Below, piece after piece: positions 10,777 to 24,800 of a stretch of DNA of 64,000 bases. How positions within the stretch are numbered: position 1 is the stretch's first letter; the number at the start of each line of letters is the position of its first letter. The translations under genes were made by a program, and so were the position numbers. The DNA comes from Anseranas semipalmata (lineage: Eukaryota; Chordata; Aves; Anseriformes; Anseranatidae). The stretch is taken from assembly GCA_013399115.1 (NCBI GenBank), contig VXAA01003990.1, positions 816,176-880,175 of the forward strand, written 5' to 3'. The notes under the pieces are model-generated. The model saw nothing but the letters and a program-made list of their open reading frames with translations, was not told the DNA's origin and ran no database searches.

Positions 10777-13700
10777 TTTGCCAGCTTTCCTGCCAAAATA
10801 AATTAATTAGCTCATGCATTAAATGTGTATTCAGAAACTGGTAAAGATGAGGAGTAATCTCCTTTTTTCTTGAAGAAGGTTTTAGGAAACAAATTATGTT
10901 TCCTGAAGTGTAGATATTATTTGTTCTTTGACAAAATATTTTTCAAAAATTCTACTGGAATGCTTCAAATGTGGACTGGTAGATTCAGGCTTTAATGGCA
11001 TCTAGAAACTGCAATGGGTTATTTACTATTTTTCACAAATGAAGAGTACCTGTATTATTACAGAAAATGGGATTAAAACTAGATATTTTTTCTCTCTTTT
11101 TCTTTCACTGACCCATTATTTTTCTTTTACTGTCATCTCTGTACCTCCCAGGACCAAATAACAGAAGAGAAATGATAAATAGGAAGCTAACCGTGAAAAG
11201 CATTCCCGGGAAACTTTGCTTAAATATTGAAAACAAAGATGGAACATAAAATACTGAAAAAACCTCCAACATACAAATAGTATGGTAGGATACTTAAAAT
11301 TTTCTTGCCACATTTATTTTAAATGTATTTTAAGTTACAAAATGCCTCAATAGCTTGTCATCTTGAAAGTTTGTTTTCTGATTTGATTTCCTTTTTCATC
11401 TTACAATTATTATTGTCAGATAGATGCAATACTTGTTCTCAGCATTTGTCTGTTACTATTTGTGTTATTTGCATGATTCTGTGTTTTATTATTGTGGCTG
11501 AATTGTTCTAAGACTCATTAAATTTATTATAATATTGAAGACAATTTTATTGTGCTAGATTTGTTTCAGGATTCAAATAGAAGGAAATTTCTATGTATTC
11601 ATCCCATCCCCCACATGAAATCAGTAGTCTTAAGCAGTTCCAGAATTTTTTTCTGATAATTTTTTACAGTCTCTGGTCTGAGTAACAAAAAGACTTTGAT
11701 AAGATACAATGAGATGAATCTTGCAAAGCAAAAGGAATGAGTTTTGCTGATTTTGGTGGAGATATCACAAATGTCATCATGATTGAATGAATCTTATAAC
11801 AGGAACCAGCTGATTTTATAGACAAAAGTCCTGATCCTCACTTTGATAAATCTCTTCTTATCTGAATGAAGATTGGAGTATTAGACCCACATGGGACTTG
11901 GTCACAGGCCAACAATGGGAAAGGAAACAGATTTTTTTTCCCAGCCAATGTGCTGAGAACAGAGACATTAGTTTGTGATTAGAAATCTGACTCTATTGTG
12001 CAGATTTATTCTAGCTATTGTCATATAAGAGAGAAAAAGGGCAAGTGAGGTAAAAACCCTTCTCCCTTAATAGTAGTTACTTTTACCATACTCACAATAT
12101 CCTTACAAGCTTGTTTACTCCATAATCCTCCAGTGACCTGTCATATGTGAATGGCTGTACGCCTGCATTTGCGTAAAGATGACTGCAATAATAACACACC
12201 TGAAAGTTCACATCACACTCCTGTAAACTCCTTGGTGAGGCTGGGGATGTGGCTCAGAGGTTGTGATCAAGATGTGCTTGCATATGGCAGTTTGTGGTAG
12301 GTGCTCCAAAAGTATCCTGGTGCTCTCTGCAAGGAAGGGAATGCTCAGCTGGAAGACGGTGGGACTCCTGCAACTCAAAAGGCCCCTCTCAGCCACAGGT
12401 GACTTTCTTCTGCTTCTGCCAGGATTCTGGGTCGAATCTGAAGAAGACAAAGTGCAATGAACTGTTCTCCTGAAATTTAAGTGCCAAGTATCCAGTATTG
12501 GACAAGATTGTAAACCCACAACTATTCTCTGCTATATGGAGATCTAGGAGAAATATTTCAGCTCATGACATTTCTGAGGAAATGGGAATTTTTCAGTTCT
12601 TTGTCTCCCATGGAACCAAAACTAGGAGCAAATTAAATGCTGCATCTATTCCCCAGGTTTAGGGCTCTGAGTTAAATGAGCTCTTGATCTGTGTTGCAGA
12701 AACCTCTGGTGACAAATAGCCATCAGATATGCCTACGCCATGACACTACAGGAATTGCAGTCATTATTCATGTTGGATCATGGATCATACAGAATTCATA
12801 TACATGTAGAAATACCACCAGATATCTTTACTGACTATATTGTACCATGAAGACTACAAACAGGCATTTAGGTAGTTTATCAAAGCCTGTGAGTATGGAA
12901 GAATTGTTGTTGAACTCCCTACAAATAACCAAATACATTCTTCGGACTTTAGAAAGAATGCTGCATTCATTCATAGGCAGTTAATTAATTGCAGTGGTGA
13001 GTTTGTGGAAAAGCTACTGATGTTTAATAAGCCTTTTGTCTCTGGCTCCTATGATAGCACGTATTGGCAGGGCCATAATATATCAGATTCAGGTCGCAGT
13101 GTATTACACAGATTTCTTATTAAATGGCTACTGTTGAAATGGAATCTATCTTCATGTAAGAACACACCTGTTCTTCAATGCCCATTGCAGGATTAGCATT
13201 TACCACTGTGTTTTCTGATGTGTGCTGTAAAGAAATGTATGCTTTGGTACATATGAGGTCCAAAAGGGGAAAACAAGGTATGGTCTATGGAAAAGCTAGA
13301 GTGGAGATTGCACTTAGTACCAGACAACAGAAAAGTCAATTGGGTCAACCTACTCTTTGTGTTATTCTCAGGCAGCTGGGTAACCACTTGTACTTTAGTC
13401 ATGTCCGTTCTCCCTCCCCATGCCCAAAGCTTCACTATAACCAACCATTAAGAGCATTCCACCTCCTCACCTCCCCAGAGAACAGGTACCTGCATCAGGG
13501 GATAGGTTCAGCTTTCTACAGGTATTCAACATGAATTCTGAGCTGCCCTCAAGAACGGACAGGTGCACAAATGTGCACATGCAAACACCCTGGGAAGCAG
13601 AAAGGAAAATTATACATCATTATTCCTTACTTCCTTTCTACCTGAACTCATGGGAAGATGACAAGGATTCAGGTCTTACAGTTTTAAGTATTTATTTGTG

Positions 13701-14270
13701 CTACTTACATACGATCTAAATTTTAGGTGTTCCTTTGACCGTGTTTTCTTCCTAAAGAAGCTTTTGGCAATTATATTATTGTTATAATTTAATTCTTCTG
13801 AAGAATGAATGAAGTTTGAATGTGCAACTTAACTTCTGGATGAGGAATGTTAACAAATTATAGAGTTGTTGGCTGGTTTAATTATTCTGTTTTTCAAGCT
13901 GCCTTCATATAATTACTTGACTCTACATGTTTATATACTTTTTCATGCAAGATGACAATGGTTTCTAGCTCTCCATAGATCAACACAAAGCCAGGAAGCT
14001 TATTTTGCCCTCATATTTTGTGCTGATCTCTCTTTCTCTTCAATTTTGGCTCTGTTTAACATTATGAGAACTAAAACTTTTCCTGATATCACTGTTTAAG
14101 CTAAAGGGTAGCTGTACTTCCAACAAAATTATTAAGGGCAGATAAAGGAGAGGGAGGGTGGCAGTTGTGAAGAGCAACAAAGCCCCACTAGAAAATGTTT
14201 GAACCAAAGGGTGATCCACATTATCAAAGTCCCTGAGAACTCTGCTTTATGGTTTAATATATAGAACAAA
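10777..14270. other. Unannotated AT-rich DNA
   Basis: About 3.5 kb with no supported gene, RNA or young repeat. The longest frame, at 13178-13534 plus (118 codons), has no recognisable domain. Confidence 0.5.
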
Positions 14271-14288
14271 ATTTATATATATATAAAT
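14271..14288. repeat. Perfect 18-bp AT palindrome
   Basis: ATTTATATATATATAAAT equals its own reverse complement and is followed by further TA repeats to about 14295. Confidence 0.85.
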
Positions 14289-14889
14289 ATATATCTTCCA
14301 GGCTTTTGTGAGTCTCTATGCAACCTTAACAGTAATACAGTTTTATGTTTTAATTTCCTTAAAGTAAAGTCTTCTTTGGAACCCATGAATGTTTCAGTGT
14401 TTTGGAAATATCTAAATAGCTGTTAAATATCTATAGAGACCTATGATTTTTTTTTTTTTCATCCACTCAGCAGTTGTTTCATGCATTATTTTGAGAAAAG
14501 GGACTATATGTACCGTAAATAATACAGAAAAAAATACATATCTATGCATTATCTGATAAGTTGAAATAGTTCTGTCTGTTAGTTAATTATCCAAATACTA
14601 AAGAAAAGTTAGGCTAATGATTTCCAGACAGTTGTTATGCCATATCATGTTAAAGCAGCTGTTAACCATATGTACTACTGTAGCTCTGCTTATATTAACC
14701 ATTATGAAATTTTCCTTGGGGAAAAGTGCTCACGTGCTTGCAGAGAACCTCTTTGCCCTCTTCTAAACGAAATAAGTTGGTTATTCTTAGAGCATGGTGA
14801 ATAATTTGTAACAAATCATTCGGTGATTTTCTCCTGCTCGTGGATAGAGATTATGTTTTTCCAAAGCCACCATGCACCTAAGGAACTGA

Positions 14890-15085
14890 AGTCTCACAAG
14901 TGGTTTGGGACATGTCTGTGGCTTGCAATGGAGCAGCGGGGAGCACTGGGAGAGCTCTCTCCAGGACTGGCACTGGTGTAACTGCACCAGTGCAGCGCTG
15001 AGCTCCGCTGTCTGCATGGATTTGGGACTCGAGGTCACACTTCTCACCGGCGCTGCACTCTGTTGCACTAACCTGTCAGCTCATC
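14890..15085. mobile_element. Ancient amniote DNA-transposon-like repeat (tentative)
   Basis: The segment includes GGGAGAGCTCTCTCCAGGA, GGTGTAACTGCACCAGTG and CAGCGCTGAGC, then CGCTGTCTGCATGG and CACCGGCGCTGCACT. The mixture of 'gggagagctctctcc', 'cagcgct' and 'tgtctrca' blocks recalls a palindromic non-autonomous element family of turtles and crocodilians. It has higher GC and more CpG than its flanks. A 93-codon minus and a 96-codon plus frame cross it and are unrecognised. Assignment and ends are uncertain. Confidence 0.35.
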
Positions 15086-15970
15086 TGATGGCAATCCTCA
15101 ACACTGCTCTTTTGCGCAGGGATACAGCCCTGCAGTGGGATAGGATTTCATCTGACCTTTTTTTTTGTCTTTTTGAGAGAGAGAGTGATCTGTGAATTCC
15201 TAGGGGCTTATGGCAGCAAATATTATAGTGAAAACTACCAGAGAAACAAGATTTATGTACAGAGGTAGTCTCTTTTATTAGGCTGACTAATATAGTTGGA
15301 AAAAACAGACAAGCCTTTGGGTCAAAAACACTTTTACAGGTCCAAGATGGAAGCACATCCCAAGGACAACTTGTGTGCATGGCAGCTTTTTTTGTGTGTT
15401 TTGCGTGTGTGTATTTTTTTTTCCAGTTAGAAGAGCTAGAGCATGAGAGGTATTGTGCTTTATTTATAAATGTTGCTTGACTTTTTTTAAATTATCAGAA
15501 TGATAAGATGATGTACACCTGTCACCAGTTTTATGACTATCTACCATCATTCTCATCAAACTTGCAGAATAATTTATCATCTTAGATTGTCCAAAGGAAG
15601 GGTACTTCTATTAACTTAGAGTGAGAGTATACCTACAAGTATTTTAGGAATAGTTTTCTGGTTCTGTCACTTTGTGCCTCAGTTGCATTCATCTTCTGTG
15701 AGCGTTCAAACAAATCTTCACAAAAATAAATAAATTTTAAAATGAAAATGATTTTATTGAATGATGGTCACAGAAATGTTTTGCCTCAAAAAAGAGTCTA
15801 CCCTAGTTACAGCATGAAAGATTCCCATTTCTTCTCTCTGCCTTCCAATCTCAGAGCTGGGAAGAAGGCAGATGTACTGTAGGTATACGGGAATACCACC
15901 TGTAAGACTTTAAGACCTGTTCGTTCTATCCAGTGTGGGTAAACCCTAGGTGTTGCACTCCACAAAGACA
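15086..15970. other. Unannotated AT-rich DNA
   Basis: Only short T runs and a GA run at about 15174-15188 are seen. Confidence 0.5.
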
Positions 15971-16038
15971 TGGACGGATGGATGGATGGATGAATGGATG
16001 GATGGATGGATGGATGGATGGATGGATGGATGGATGGA
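15971..16038. repeat. (TGGA)17 microsatellite with two interruptions
   Basis: Sixty-eight bases of TGGA units are broken by a C near 15975 and an A-for-G change near 15993. On the minus strand it encodes a His-Pro-Ser-Ile repeat inside an 86-codon frame, which is an artefact. Confidence 0.95.
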
Positions 16039-19000
16039 GACCAGAGGAGAGCAATGACTGTGATCAAAGGTCTAAAATTATATCTTACAAGTAATGGCTG
16101 AGGGAATTCAGATTGTTTTGTCTGCAGTAGAATAAAAAGAAATCGTGATAATAGTCTTCACATACATGAGGGTGGCAGCAAGAAGAATGAAAAAAAAATC
16201 CTCTGCTCTTTGTGCATAAAAAGAGAAGTAATTTAAACAAGGAAGTATTTTCTTAGGTACCAGAATGGTAAGAATATTGTCTCTTTTGTAATAAGTAAAG
16301 AAGCATTGAAAGAGATTGTCTGGGGAATCTGTGCTACCCAATCATCAAATGTACCCAAGAACATGTTAAAAAATCAAATGCTAGGAATGGTGTACGTATT
16401 GCTATATGCCCTACCATGGTGGAGGTAAATCTACTAGATAGCTCCTTAGTGTCCCTTATACATCTCTTTTCTCTGATCTTACGACTGATGACTATGTGAT
16501 GTTTGCAAAAAAAATCACAGAAAAGTTGTCCTCCAAAATCCTTTGGCTCTTCTCACCTGAATTCTTGATGGTGAGTCAACAAAGGATTTTTTTCCCTTAA
16601 AAATTGTCAGTGTTTTTCATCTGAGACTTGACTGTCATGATATAGCGATGTTATACTGGAACAACTCAGCCACCCCCTCAATGATCTGTAACTTAATTTC
16701 AAAAGTGTATTATTAGGTTATAATATTAGGGAATTGCTGATCAGAATGAGCCCATTGACTTGCTGAAAAGAAAGGTGCAGATGATGCAAGCTTGCATTAT
16801 GTCCTACTAGACATTTCTGAGCCCAGATATGTCCCCTTGGCAACCCAACCACTTGCTCAAATGTCTGTTTCTGTTTGTGACAGATCTGAAAAATCACATT
16901 TTGCCAAGAGACCAAACCCACTCAGACAATGACAAATAATTTGAAAATAACTGGTCTGACTGGGTGTCCGAATTGTTGACAGAAGGGAAATGTTGATGTG
17001 TGCAACAAACACAGAAGATGAAAGCCTTTCTCTGGTGCTTTTCTTGCACCGAAGCCCTTGCTCTGACCTGTGGCCTCACCAAATGACCTGTGAGCAGAGA
17101 AAAGGGAGAGTGTAAGAAAACAGTTTCTCCTAGGGTTTCTTTTCTGAAGAAATGTTTGCCACAGATGCTGCAGATGTATTTTTTATATTGCTTGCTATCT
17201 ATCTGTAAAGAGTTAGTGAAGTGGTCTGGAAAACCAGATACTTTTGCTTTTCATGTACATACTTTTGCTTTTTCAGATATAGCAAGACTGTATTAATGTT
17301 TTTACTGTATATTTATGCATTTTCTCTTTATTCTCATTTTCTCAGCTGAGAAACTGCTGGTCTGGTCTGGTCTGGAGCTGTGGGTGGCTCCATTGCACCC
17401 CTCTACTGCCCCTTTCCTCCCTGGCCGGGCATTCCCGGTTCACCCTTGGAGGCAGGACACCACTAGCTGGACCTTGGGGCTGGCCCCTTATGGAGCTTTA
17501 ATGTCCTCACATTCTGCTTCTCACACAGATCCTTGATGCTACCATGGAGTCCTGGGACTCTAAGGCCAAGGATTCTGCTTCCGACTCCATTGCTTTTCTT
17601 GCCTACAGCAGCTTCTGGCATAAATATCATCTGGCACGTGAAGTATTTCATATTTACAAAGGACTGAAGATACACTTGGACAGTTTCAGCTTCTCCCTGT
17701 GAGCATCTAGATGATACTGTTGGCTTGACTCAGAGCTGCAGCCCCAGAAAAATAAGACTTTGTCCACATGTATGTTGGTCCATTAGTCTTGTTTGTCTCA
17801 AAAAATAGGAGAGGGTTTTTTTCAGATGTTTCCCATGGGGTAAGAGCTGTGCATGGCCAGATTATTTGGAGATACTGCTTTAAATGACCATGATCCTGCA
17901 GAACTCTTATGATACTTTTCTCATATTTTAATCCAAAAGAAAGTACATTCCAGACCTTTTCATCCTGTTCTCCAAACTCTTTACCAGTGGAATGGCCCAC
18001 TATGGCTGCAGCTGGAAGAAGTTTTAATTAGCTGCCAATGATGTCATGTCCTTGTCTGTGTTAAAGGTACAGGTCTAAGTGTTCCTTTTTATTTAATGTA
18101 CTGCAGAAATTCCATTTTAGGATAGCATTAAGACTCTTCAGAGCCAATCTTGTACTTCTCCCGTAGTTAAGACACTTGGCCTTCAGCCCCCTGACTTCTG
18201 ACACTACCACAGTTGTGCTATAATCATCCAGAAATACACTGCCTGTTGTGTTTTATTGCTCATGTGAAAACTGTCCAATTCCTTGTCAGTTGACAAGGGA
18301 GGAGCGCCGCATTGAAGGATTGCACAGCAGTGTGTCTGGGAGCTACGTTATTTCACACCAGCAGCAACCTTTCAGTGTCTGCGCTGTAGCCTCATAGAGC
18401 GTTGGTGCTTTTGCTATACAGCAGAGAGCAAACCCTATTGTAGTCACTCTCTCTGCCAGAGAGACTAACTCATGTTGCCAAATATCTCCCCTCAACACAT
18501 TTATTGAACATTAAAACAGCAGAATAGCGTTGAATGAAGTCCAGTAATTTTATAGGATATATTTTAGTCACTAGACTTTGAAGACTAGTCCAATGTTAAT
18601 TATAAAGTTTCTGTGTCTGGATAACATATTGTTAACAGTTATTTTGTAAGTGCTAATGGCAAGATGGAAGATTTCCAATAGTTTTATTGAGGAAGTGGCA
18701 ATTAAAATGTTGAGCGCTGCAACATACATACAAAATAAAAATAATCCTGCATACACAGCATTTTATGTTTAAAAAAAAAAAGAAAACAGTAAAAAACAGG
18801 GATGAAATTTTTCCTTTGAAATAAATGCAACCATTTTATTTCTAAAAAGTTTTGCTTTTGAAAGAAAATAAACATTGATTTACTTGCCAACTTCAAATGT
18901 CACGAGCCTTGAACAAGTTTGACATTGTTTAAAAGCACATCGTGAAACTATTAGAAAGCTAAGACAAGTTGCTATGTTATGTTTTTCCACACACAAAGAG

Positions 19001-19089
19001 CAACAATATGTTCTCAGTTTGAGTAACTTCTTTTAGATTAAGGGAAACAAAACAAGAAAGAACAAAAGTAAAGTGTTCACAAGAGCACG
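16039..19089. other. Unannotated AT-rich DNA
   Basis: No gene or recognisable repeat is visible in about 3 kb. A short poly-A run lies at about 18769-18784. A CpG-bearing stretch near 18300-18410 is too small to call. Confidence 0.5.
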
Positions 19090-19502
19090 TGGAAGTGTCT
19101 ACACTGGGGAGTTTTAATGCGTGGGTGGGAAAACGTTCTCTGCAAGCACTACCATGGAGTCACCACCGAGGCTCCCGTTGTGGTGCCAGGTGAGGGAATC
19201 GCTGTGTACCTGCACGAGATCAGGAAAAAGAGGACTATCTACGGTGATGTACCACTCATCCATTAGCAGGCTCAACGTGCATCGTGCTTTGCAGAGCAAA
19301 TGACTACCACCTGCTCTGAGGACCTGTAGTTGAGATGGGAGCCCAGCAGCACCAGGGTTGGTTTTCAGCACGAAGTCAGTCGGTGCGAGGCACATCATCT
19401 GTGCAAGCTGAGCAGGAGCTGTGGGCTCCAGCTGTTGCAGTGGGTTTGGGCTTGTCTGCGACATACCTGTCTTAATCTAAACCCACTGCAGTAGACAGAT
19501 TT
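19090..19502. mobile_element. Possible ancient non-autonomous DNA transposon, about 410 bp (tentative)
   Basis: The left edge AAGTGTCTACACTGGGG and the right edge CACTGCAGTAGACAGA are roughly inverted copies (TGTCTAC against GTAGACA). Sequence between them is more GC- and CpG-rich than the flanks, and GACATACCTGTCTT lies near the right end. This resembles the 'gtgtctacac / gtagacatacct' ends of hAT-like amniote repeats. A 116-codon minus-strand open frame at 19114-19464 spans most of the block; it has no domain recognised here. It could instead be a degraded exon or retrogene. Confidence 0.3.
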
Positions 19503-21622
19503 TAAGGCCCTTCCTTAATGCTTTTCCAGACAGCACTGTTTCCAGACCACTTGATGAAGCTGGATTTCACATCCTCTTCTGCCTGTGTGGATGTGATTGT
19601 GGCCTGGGAGAGATGAAAGCTGCCCTGGGCTGCGGGGGCACGTCCCCCCCCCAGCTACAGCGGCAGCACCAGAACAGGTCCCTGGCTGGGACCATTATCT
19701 GTGTTTCCAGTTCAAAGCCTCTCCTGTTGGGAAGATGTGTTTTATTTAGTATTTTGAAAGACAGATTCATTTTAGGCTAGAGTCTGATGAAGAATATTGG
19801 GGACCAAATGCCAAATTTGGGCACATGACTGAAGCACATTATTCTGATGTTCTCCCTGTATCCTCAGGACATTGAGTGAGGCATCTCTAGAGGGCAAGTC
19901 AGCCCATCTGGGATCTGAATTACTTCTGGAGCCATCTTTCCCTCTCCATTGGACAGGGAAGTAAGTTCTTGGCTCAGGTGCATCTCATCTCACTTGGGCA
20001 AACTGGGACCATCAGTCCCAAAGGCTGCTTGCTTGCTTGCTCAGACAAAGCAACAAACCTATGATGTGAAGGTAGAAGATCCTCCTGCACAAGAACTGCA
20101 AGAGACATTTTGCTGATGCAAACAATAATACAAAGAATGAATTAAGTGAATAAGAATTCAAGAATGAATGCTCCCTCTCTGTTCCTACATTTTCCCTTGT
20201 ATTTCCATGGGAAGAAAAGAAAGAGCATGCAACCATTGCACTCCCTATTACTTTTGTTTTGCTTTGCCTCCATTTTTCTCCCTTTGCATGGCTTTCTGTA
20301 ATAAAAGGCAGAAGGGGGTTCTGACCAGCCTCAGCACCCATTTGCTGTGCATGGTTCTCCAGTGTGACCCCATGGCTGTGTGGCAGAGTGCGAGGACTGG
20401 ATTTCAGGGTTTCTTGCAGTCCCTGGGTAAGCTGCAGCAGAGGGCTTTCAGCTTCCCCTAGAGCTAAAAGCTCTGGTGCATCAGTGAGATCTGGCTGGAC
20501 AAAGGGGAAAGATGTTAATGTAGGTCTAAGGGAGCCAGTCCTGCTGACCTCCCACAAGATCCTAATTCTCTTTCAATGAACTTTTGAAAAAATGTTACCT
20601 CTCATCTGCAGTGCAAGGCTGTCTGCAGCTCAGCAGAACAGTGTTCGAGCACCTCTGAACATCAGGGAAGTTTGACTTACACCTGGCATGCTGGCTGAGG
20701 TGTACCTCTCATCCAGCAGTATTCAATCCTTTCCAGGCCACAGCCCCCTTTCTAATTTTTCAGGGAATGTGCATTTTACCACAAACATAAGCCTCCTGGC
20801 AATGGGAGGTTGTCTGTCTCAGATACATTTTGCAGGCCTTTCAGAGTAGCTTACAAATTCTAGCAGATCCACAGGTTGAAAAACACCATGCATTTGAATG
20901 GCACCTCAACTCTCTGCCTGGAAAATACTGACCTGTCTGATTTTAGACTCTGACTTTTTACTAACCAGGAGTGCACCGGGCTCACTCACAGCAGAAGGTA
21001 AGCTTTTCTGTGGGGATGGGATTAGGTGCCTCCTGCCAGCACTCGTGGCCGCCTCCTACAGGGAAAGGTAGCCCTTGCTTTTGCTCCCAGTGGCCTCTCA
21101 GCCAAAGCTGAGCTCCATGGACATACGGACCGGCAACAACCACCTCTGCTGCTGCTGTTGTGGGGAGCTGCAGGAGCATCACCTGTCAGACAAACACTGC
21201 CTGAAAAAGAGATTTTAGCACCAGTTTTTGCGAGCGTCTTTCAGGCTGCTGAATCCTGAACTGGACAAGGAGTTGGCTGTACTGGGAAAAATGGCAGCGG
21301 TGCCCTCATGGAGCACACTTCAGTTTGCTGCTGTCCTGCAGAAAGGACCAACGCATATTAGCACTTATATGGAATATCTGGTAGTGATAAAATAGCACTT
21401 TTGAGATATTCAGCTGTAAAACCTGTCACAGCACTTTTTCTAAATCAATCCAAGCACTATGAATAACTTAATAAAAGATTTATTAGGTGAGGGATAATAA
21501 GTATGTAGAAAAGAAAGGTATGGAAAATAACAGTGATATACCTGTAAATGGTCTGCTATATTGAGGTAAAATAAACAAGAGCTTGACTGGGACAAGGTGC
21601 TCCCTATGAGTTACTTGTTTAT
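19503..21622. other. Unannotated mixed DNA
   Basis: The longest frame is 181 codons on the minus strand (20012-20557). It lacks domain features and is covered by other frames on the opposite strand, so no gene is called. A C9 run near 19644-19652 and short TTGC repeats near 20030 are the only simple repeats. Confidence 0.45.
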
Positions 21623-21814
<192 letters not shown>

Positions 21815-24800
21815 CAGGGTATAATTATCCCATGTAAGCTCTATGGTAGAGACCAGCAGTTTCGATCCACTGCTCTGGTTCTCCATCTGTTCCTCTAGGG
21901 TCTCCATTAGTTTAAGAGTGGGCTCTGGGGTATTAGATGTTGGTGTTTGTGCTGTTCACAACAAGTCACAGTCGCACTGCAGCTCGAGATCAAAAGGCAT
22001 GAGGCAGGAGACTTTGATTGGGAAGCACGGATCTTTGAGCACAATGCTGGATGTTTTCTGCAAATGGTTAAATGATCTTCCTGGTAGCTAATGGGACCTT
22101 GGCACTGTGAATTACTGTTATTAAGAAAGTTAGGAACACCTGGAGAGAGCGGTGAAAACTTGCCAGGAAAGAGTACTTCTGTTGTGGCCTCAGTAGTGAT
22201 TTAAAGGCAATGTCCTTGAAACCATACTTACAGTACACCCTGAAAACTGTGCCAGGACTGAACTGGTGCATGAAGAGAGAGACTTCAAGAGCAAATTTCC
22301 CTATTCACAGATAGACCTCTCTGCTGACGATGTCAGCATTTTTCACTGCAAAGGGTACTGTCTGTAGAGAATCTTCTCCAGAAAAAGCCAACAGTAACGA
22401 GCATTTATTTTCATTATTCCATCACCTAAAAATGTCAGCAGTGCTTTCTATGCCATCTCTCTTTGTCAAGACATATCTACTCTGTAGGGAGAGCAGTGAA
22501 AACATTTCACACCAAGTAAATGTTCATGTGTGTGACCGTTCATGTCATTATACTTTATTATAACAATTCTCTTCAAAGGTAGCATAAAATATCAGATAGG
22601 CTGGTTAGAAAACAGTATGTCATTCCTGATTTGCCTCTGCTCATGGACAAAAGGGTTGTTTTTTTTTATTATTTTTTTTATTTTTTCCATTGGACTCCAG
22701 CCTAAAATGAAACAGCACTAGAACAGAGGTCAAGAACTTGGAAGAATTCATTCAAGGGGAACCAGGTACAGCTTGACTCAATATCAATATTTCATATGTT
22801 CTGAGATTGTGGTTCAAACTACAAGATAGCAGAACACCGTTTTTATAGCTTTCCATCTGTGAGAAGTTATTTCTCAAAGCACTCTGTATGAACAATCTAA
22901 CAGATATTCATTTTTGAGATCATATATTCTGCTAAGTGGGATCTTTTTGATGCACAATCTGGCTGTGAGAGTAATTTTAAAACTAGAGAGAGAGTCTTAG
23001 AGCCAGATTCATAAAAACAAATGTCTTCCACACAGTTATTTTCCATGATGTATTAACTCCTCCTTTCCCAGGCATTTGAAGGAAAGTAATGTACTCAATA
23101 TTATATACTTGTGAAGCAATAGAAGAAAGAATCTGTGCAAGAATCATAAGAAGATGATAGAGCTTTAAGTAATNATAAATACAAATACTTGGAGTTTGAG
23201 AATAGCCAAAACTCTTTGATGACACTGCAGTAAGAGCATTTTGCATTGATGCTCTTCTACCTACGATGCAGTTGTAGAATACCACTTACCCAGTATTTAA
23301 GGCACTTTGGAAATCAGTGTCACCTATCCAATATCCAGGACCCATATCTCAACAGGCCAGGCAGGAAGAATTACTGTTGTTTTCCATGGCCAATAGGGCA
23401 CTAGTATGCCTAGCATCTCATGCCACTGTCTTTGACTCCCCAGTCCAGATGAGCAGAAACCTATCTAGAGCAGGGATGACTGGGAGTGGCCTTGGTTTCC
23501 AGTATGTTGCCAGGCTTGCCACATGCCTTTGGACATACAGTGATGTTTCTTAACCCACACTGCCACCACACACCTGGTTTCATTTCACCATCCTTTTCCT
23601 GGGGTAAGAAGAAATCACCAAAGAATTTGTAGAAGCCATAGTTCTTACCCACCTCAGCCATTTATGTTACAACTGAATGTGCAGCTCTGTGTCTGATGTT
23701 AAACAGAAGAGGATGGGACTTGTGGATAAAACAGCTTTTTCTTACCTTACCATCCATGGTCCTTTTGAATTGTAGCAACAGAATTATATAGATAGCATCT
23801 GCTGCACTCACTATCGTCCTACACTTGTGACATTTCTATGAGCTTTTGGAGCCTGCTGCAATGGCATCTGAGCTTCTGACCACGGCTGCTTTGTCCTTGT
23901 GTGCGTGGATGACTGAACAGGAAATTCTCACTCTTACTGTCTCACCAGCCTCGTCTCTTTCAGCTTTGCTTGCTCCATCTCTGAGTTCCTGAAGCATATG
24001 CTAAGGCTAGGAGCTGAGAACTAACAAATAAATACTGGAGGTTAAATGTGATCTTACGAAAGATGTAGGGAGCTCTGCCATTGTCTCCTGTGCAATGAGG
24101 TTTTTAGCTCAAATTGATCAGGTAGTTAAACCCATGTTTCCTTACATATTTCATGCCCCCGCTCCCCCTGCCAAGGGTACCATCCAAGTATAAAGAGAAC
24201 AGCTTGCATATACTTCCAGGATTTTGTGAAGTGTCTATACCTAGTCAGAGCAGTAGCAGTAGCTCAGACCAAGCTGTTCGATATCAGGAATACCAAACAT
24301 TTCTAATGCATAAGTGTTGACCAGGTCCATGGTGTATATGTAATGAAACCAATGTTTACGGAACAGCTAGACACTTATCCAATGCGTCATGCATTCATCA
24401 ACTCTACAGTGCATGCATGGATGACATGCTGGAAGGAATGGTGAGATGAGCCTCACATGGTCAGGAGTATGTGGCAACCCAGTTTACATGGGTGGCTCTC
24501 TGCTGAAACAGGGTGACTTTGCTGCTTTTGTGGATGAAGATGAAATTATCAGAGTGGTTCAGAAAGACACCTTCATCATCTGGGGTGTTTTGTGAGGTTG
24601 TAGACATCCACCAGGGAAGGCTTGCATTTCTTCATTTGGGGTTTAAAGAGGAAATATGTTTGTTTATCAAGAAAAAGTGAAGGGTTTTTTACTTTTGCTC
24701 ATAAGGAAGGAAATACCTAACCCACTCATTAAAGCCAATTTCAGCTAAGACATTACTCAATTCATCTACTCTAGAGCTTTCTTAATCTATCTCTGCAGCT

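Noticed and set aside
20012..20557. 181-codon minus-strand frame
   Set aside because: No domain, no splice context, and competing frames on the opposite strand; a frame of this length is not rare in 64 kb.
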